A program made the position numbers and the translations under genes. A stretch of 64,000 bases of DNA from Solobacterium sp. Lineage in GTDB: Bacteria; Bacillota_I; Bacilli_A; Erysipelotrichales; Erysipelotrichaceae. Under the pieces are notes generated by a model. It saw nothing but the letters and a program-made list of their open reading frames with translations. It had not been told where the DNA came from and did not search any database. The stretch lies in contig JAFUFO010000036.1 in NCBI GenBank assembly GCA_017469885.1, positions 25,991 to 89,990 on the forward strand, read 5' to 3'. Positions 61,504-64,000 of the stretch are shown piece after piece (the first letter of the stretch is position 1; each line of letters opens with the position of its first letter).

Positions 61504-61674
61504 TTAGGCTTTTGCTTTTGCGCTGCCGGTTGAACCGCACTGCGGGCAAGCATGATGCGGCTGCTTGAATGCACCGCATTCCGGGCATCTTACGAGAGTC
61601 GGAGCCGCGAGCTTGTAATGTGTGCGTCTCTTGTCACGTCTTGTCTTGGAATTTCTTCTCTGCTGTACTGCCAT
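61504..61674 (-). CDS. rpmF: 50S ribosomal protein L32
   Basis: A 56-residue ribosomal protein beginning [20 protein letters not shown], followed by [26 protein letters not shown]. Two CPxC pairs show it is the zinc-binding form. It follows yceD by 14 bp with an AGGAGG site in the gap. The yceD-rpmF pair is conserved across bacteria. Confidence 0.97.
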   Translation of the reverse strand: MAVQQRRNSKTRRDKRRTHYKLAAPTLVRCPECGAFKQPHHACPQCGSTGSAKAKA

Positions 61675-61688
61675 TTGCCTGACACCTC

Positions 61689-62192
61689 CTAATCCTGTTT
61701 AAACTCTTTGAGCTTCGCCAGGCGCGGATCAATCCTCTCCTTCCGGCTCTTCTCATAGTCTTCTTCACTCATAATCCGCCATCCGTCACCGCTCGGGTAA
61801 TCTTCCGGTTCTGCTTCGGTTGCCTGAAGCGGAATCTCAAGGTAGATTGCGTCAACTACCGCGGGAATGAGATCGATGGTTTCATCCGTAACGATCCGGA
61901 CACTTTCATCATTGGAATCACTTTCCTCAAAGGAATAGTATTCCTGCGTATCCGTTTCAAAGGGAACTTCGATTTCCTTGTTGGTAATCGCATCCGGGCA
62001 CAGCATGATTCCTTCAATGTGAAGCGTCACATAGAATCTGTCTGTTCCTTCAAGATATCCTTCTCCGCTGACATGCGCTGTCTTGACGGAATTGATTCTT
62101 GTCGTATTCGCGAATACCTCAGAATCAACGGTTACATCCTCATCAATATGCACATGCGGATTGCGGATCAGCTCCGATCTAGTCCAAATCAC
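61689..62192 (-). CDS. yceD: YceD family protein (DUF177)
   Basis: A 167-residue protein linked to 23S rRNA or ribosome formation in other organisms. It contains the acidic central stretch [41 protein letters not shown] and the C-terminal [16 protein letters not shown], which fits the family end D-PR-A-L--L. The first half is divergent. Its position directly before rpmF supports the call. Confidence 0.9.
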   Translation of the reverse strand: MIWTRSELIRNPHVHIDEDVTVDSEVFANTTRINSVKTAHVSGEGYLEGTDRFYVTLHIEGIMLCPDAITNKEIEVPFETDTQEYYSFEESDSNDESVRIVTDETIDLIPAVVDAIYLEIPLQATEAEPEDYPSGDGWRIMSEEDYEKSRKERIDPRLAKLKEFKQD

Positions 62193-62256
62193 AACCGAGT
62201 CTCCTTAATCGTTAGCGTTGTTTATTATAACAAAAGCGAAATCAAAATCAACAGTT

Positions 62257-63144
62257 TTATCCGATAACACCGTTCTTGAGCCATTTGCGGATCTCACGGA
62301 ATACCACCTCGTTGTCGGTTTCCTGCAGAATTTCATGACGCATATGGTGATAAAGCTTCTTCGAAATCTTTCGGTATCCGGCCTGTTTCAATGTATCAAT
62401 GGAATCCTTCAGACCTTCCTTACCGCCGATGCATGGGTCGTCTTCTCCTGCCACAAACAGAATCGGAAGATCCGGCTTTGTGCAGTTATACAGTTCCACA
62501 CGATGCATCTGACGCATGCCTTCCAGCTCATCGAGATATCCCTGAACGGTAAATCCGAACCCGCAGTTGGGATCATTCAGATAGTTCTGCACATTATCTT
62601 CGTTGTAGGACAGCCAGTCCACCGGTGTTTTCGGATCCTTTACGGACTTGTTGAAATTGCCGGTCACCAGACGATCCATCAGTTTGGAAAGTCCCTTCTT
62701 TCCGCGCAGTCCGCGGATCTGCTTGCCAAGTGCGATACCGGCAGCGGTAGCCGCCTGCCAGTTCGGCGCACCGGAAAGCACAAGGGCGTCGATTTCGCCA
62801 TCGTGTTTCTGAATATAGCAGCGGGATATCATCGTTCCCATGGAATGTCCGAAGAGACATACCGGTACACCCGGGAATTCCTTCTTTGCCCGGGCAACGG
62901 CCCGTGCGGCACTGTCGATCATCTCCTGCCATCCGTCTTCATCTCCGAAATAGCCAAGCGTATCGTCTGCGCTCTCCCCGTGTCCGGGAAGATCATAGGT
63001 TATGACACCGAGTCCGCTTTCCGCAAGAAATTCTGCAAAGGCGATATAGCGTTTGCGGTGTTCTGCCATGCCATGCACGATGGCAACCGCCCCTTTTAAT
63101 TCCCCGGTCGGGCGAAATACAGTATATGCAAGTCTTCTCGGCAT
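62257..63144 (-). CDS. Lysophospholipase-like alpha/beta hydrolase
   Basis: A 295-residue serine hydrolase of the monoacylglycerol lipase/lysophospholipase (Hydrolase_4) type: AIVHGMAEHRKRYIAFAEFLAE, VITYDLPGHGES, the nucleophile elbow FGHSMGTMISR (Ser at about 100), VAGEDDPCIGGKEG with the acid residue, and a late His in YHHMRHEIL. There is no signal peptide. The start at 63144 has AAGGAG 8 bp upstream. It separates yceD-rpmF from the divergent tmcAL, which in many Bacillota are neighbours. Confidence 0.9.
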   Translation of the reverse strand: MPRRLAYTVFRPTGELKGAVAIVHGMAEHRKRYIAFAEFLAESGLGVITYDLPGHGESADDTLGYFGDEDGWQEMIDSAARAVARAKKEFPGVPVCLFGHSMGTMISRCYIQKHDGEIDALVLSGAPNWQAATAAGIALGKQIRGLRGKKGLSKLMDRLVTGNFNKSVKDPKTPVDWLSYNEDNVQNYLNDPNCGFGFTVQGYLDELEGMRQMHRVELYNCTKPDLPILFVAGEDDPCIGGKEGLKDSIDTLKQAGYRKISKKLYHHMRHEILQETDNEVVFREIRKWLKNGVIG

Positions 63145-63209
63145 AGGATAACTCCTTCTTCTGATTCTATTATATACTGTAGGCATTGTTCATAAGGGAG
63201 AATCAGATT

Positions 63210-64000
63210 ATGCAGGTTTGCGGAATCGTCGCGGAATACAATCCATTTCATACCGGACATGTCTTTCATATTCAGCAGGCAAGAGAGAAATCCGGATGTG
63301 ATGTCATCCTGGCAGTCATGTCAGGTGATTTTGTACAGCGCGGTGAACCTGCCGTGGAAGACAAAGTATCCCGTGCCATTACAGCAGTTCAGAACGGCTG
63401 TGATGCGGTCATCAACCTGCCGTATATCTATTCCACACAATCCGCATCCGTATTTGCGCACGGTGCCGTCAGCCTTCTGAAGCTGGCCGGGATCACGCAT
63501 CTCTGTTTCGGAAGCGAATGCGGCAATCTGGAAAACCTTCTGGATATCGCCTCAACACCGGTCAACCCGGATCACCTCCATATCTCCATGGACAGCGGTA
63601 TGAGTTTCCCGAAGGCATACAGCCTTCTCACAACGGACATGCGTCCCAATGATATCCTGGCAGTTGCCTACCTCAAGGAACTTGAAGGAACCGGAATCGA
63701 ACCGGTTCTCGTACAGCGCACCAGTGATTACAGCGATACGGAACTGAAGGAAGTAAGCAGTGCCCTGGCGATCCGCACCGCATTGAAAGAAGGACGCTCC
63801 GTAAAGGGCCTGACCCCTGCCGAACATCTGGAGAATGCATTTATTCCCTGGATGGAGATGTACTGGCCGTATCTGCGCACCTATCTTCTGCTTACGGACG
63901 CAAAAACACTCGGTACCTATCAGATGTATTCCGAGGGCATTGAAAACCACCTGAAGGAACAGGCAAAGCTGGCAGACAGCTTTAAAGATTTCATGCGGCG
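63210..64000 (+). CDS. tmcAL: tRNA(Met) cytidine acetate ligase TmcAL (partial, runs off the window)
   Basis: ATP-dependent enzyme that acetylates the wobble cytidine of elongator tRNA-Met using acetate (formerly YlbM). The visible 263 residues start MQVCGIVAEYNPFHTGHVFHIQQAR, with the nucleotidyltransferase HxGH-like FHTGH. MSGDFVQRGEPA, INLPYIYSTQSASVFAHGAV, GSECGN and SFPKAYSLL follow. AAGGGAG precedes the ATG, and a TATACT lies at 63173-63178. The C-terminal part is beyond the window. Acetate would be supplied by the Pta route. Confidence 0.95.
   Translation, partial: MQVCGIVAEYNPFHTGHVFHIQQAREKSGCDVILAVMSGDFVQRGEPAVEDKVSRAITAVQNGCDAVINLPYIYSTQSASVFAHGAVSLLKLAGITHLCFGSECGNLENLLDIASTPVNPDHLHISMDSGMSFPKAYSLLTTDMRPNDILAVAYLKELEGTGIEPVLVQRTSDYSDTELKEVSSALAIRTALKEGRSVKGLTPAEHLENAFIPWMEMYWPYLRTYLLLTDAKTLGTYQMYSEGIENHLKEQAKLADSFKDFMR

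Overview
The window looks like the chromosome of a Gram-positive (monoderm) member of the Bacillota, most probably an anaerobic Erysipelotrichales-type bacterium of medium GC. The signs are a SufCDSUB iron-sulfur operon with SufU, a one-chain pyruvate:ferredoxin oxidoreductase with phosphotransacetylase, a MurT/GatD pair, a PASTA kinase with PP2C phosphatase, a His/Asp T-box leader, MraZ boxes, a sortase-type surface protein, and no outer-membrane genes. The class-level placement is inference. Nearly all genes are core genes in compact minus-strand operons with many 1-8 bp start/stop overlaps. Accessory DNA is limited to an IS110-family element, an IS200-like element and a lower-GC surface-protein locus.

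Layout. 1-2060: rpmB, then an IS110-family insertion between rpmB and the convergent thiN. 2061-12592 (minus): priA-rsmB, pta with a tiny zinc-ribbon gene, and rlmN-prpC-prkC-rsgA-rpe-thiN. This resembles the classical Bacillota priA to thiN block, but fmt is missing between priA and rsmB. 12649-17651: proC on plus, then a gtrA / glycosyltransferase / GH3 glucosidase operon on minus. 17719-23131: a tRNA-Val(CAC) gene and the suf operon ending in 5-formyl-THF cyclo-ligase. 23280-26483: two secreted foldase-like proteins, an IS200-like element with a frameshift near the tnpA start, and a HIT hydrolase. 26509-33632: murT-gatD, yhaM, a glycosyltransferase fused to RecX, a YbhN-like flippase and a second glycosyltransferase. 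33792-39336: PFOR, yneF, a D,D-carboxypeptidase and a probable 6S RNA downstream of aspS. 39321-48438: hisS-aspS behind a T-box, relA, apt, recJ and murD. 48459-57540: a MurL-type epimerase gene beside murD, secDF, comN, and a short mraZ-rsmH-ftsL-pbpB-mraY division cluster. 57541-61500: a 984-residue surface protein in AT-rich flanks. 61504-64000: rpmF-yceD, a lysophospholipase-like hydrolase and the start of tmcAL.

How the genes work together. Envelope building dominates: MurD plus MurL supply the D-Glu stem residue, MraY makes lipid I, MurT/GatD amidates lipid II, the PASTA PBP and the carboxypeptidase process the wall, and PrkC/PrpC sense and regulate it. Two GT4 enzymes with a flippase-like protein probably make membrane glycolipids. 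PFOR and Pta form a pyruvate to acetyl-phosphate route, and both have a CcpA-like cre site just upstream of a -10 box. The most unusual items are a GT2 glycosyltransferase with a C-terminal MarR-like winged-helix domain, the GT4-RecX fusion, the MurL-MurD pair, a T-box specifier in which GAC and CAC overlap, and promoters placed so that the start codon is the likely first transcribed base.
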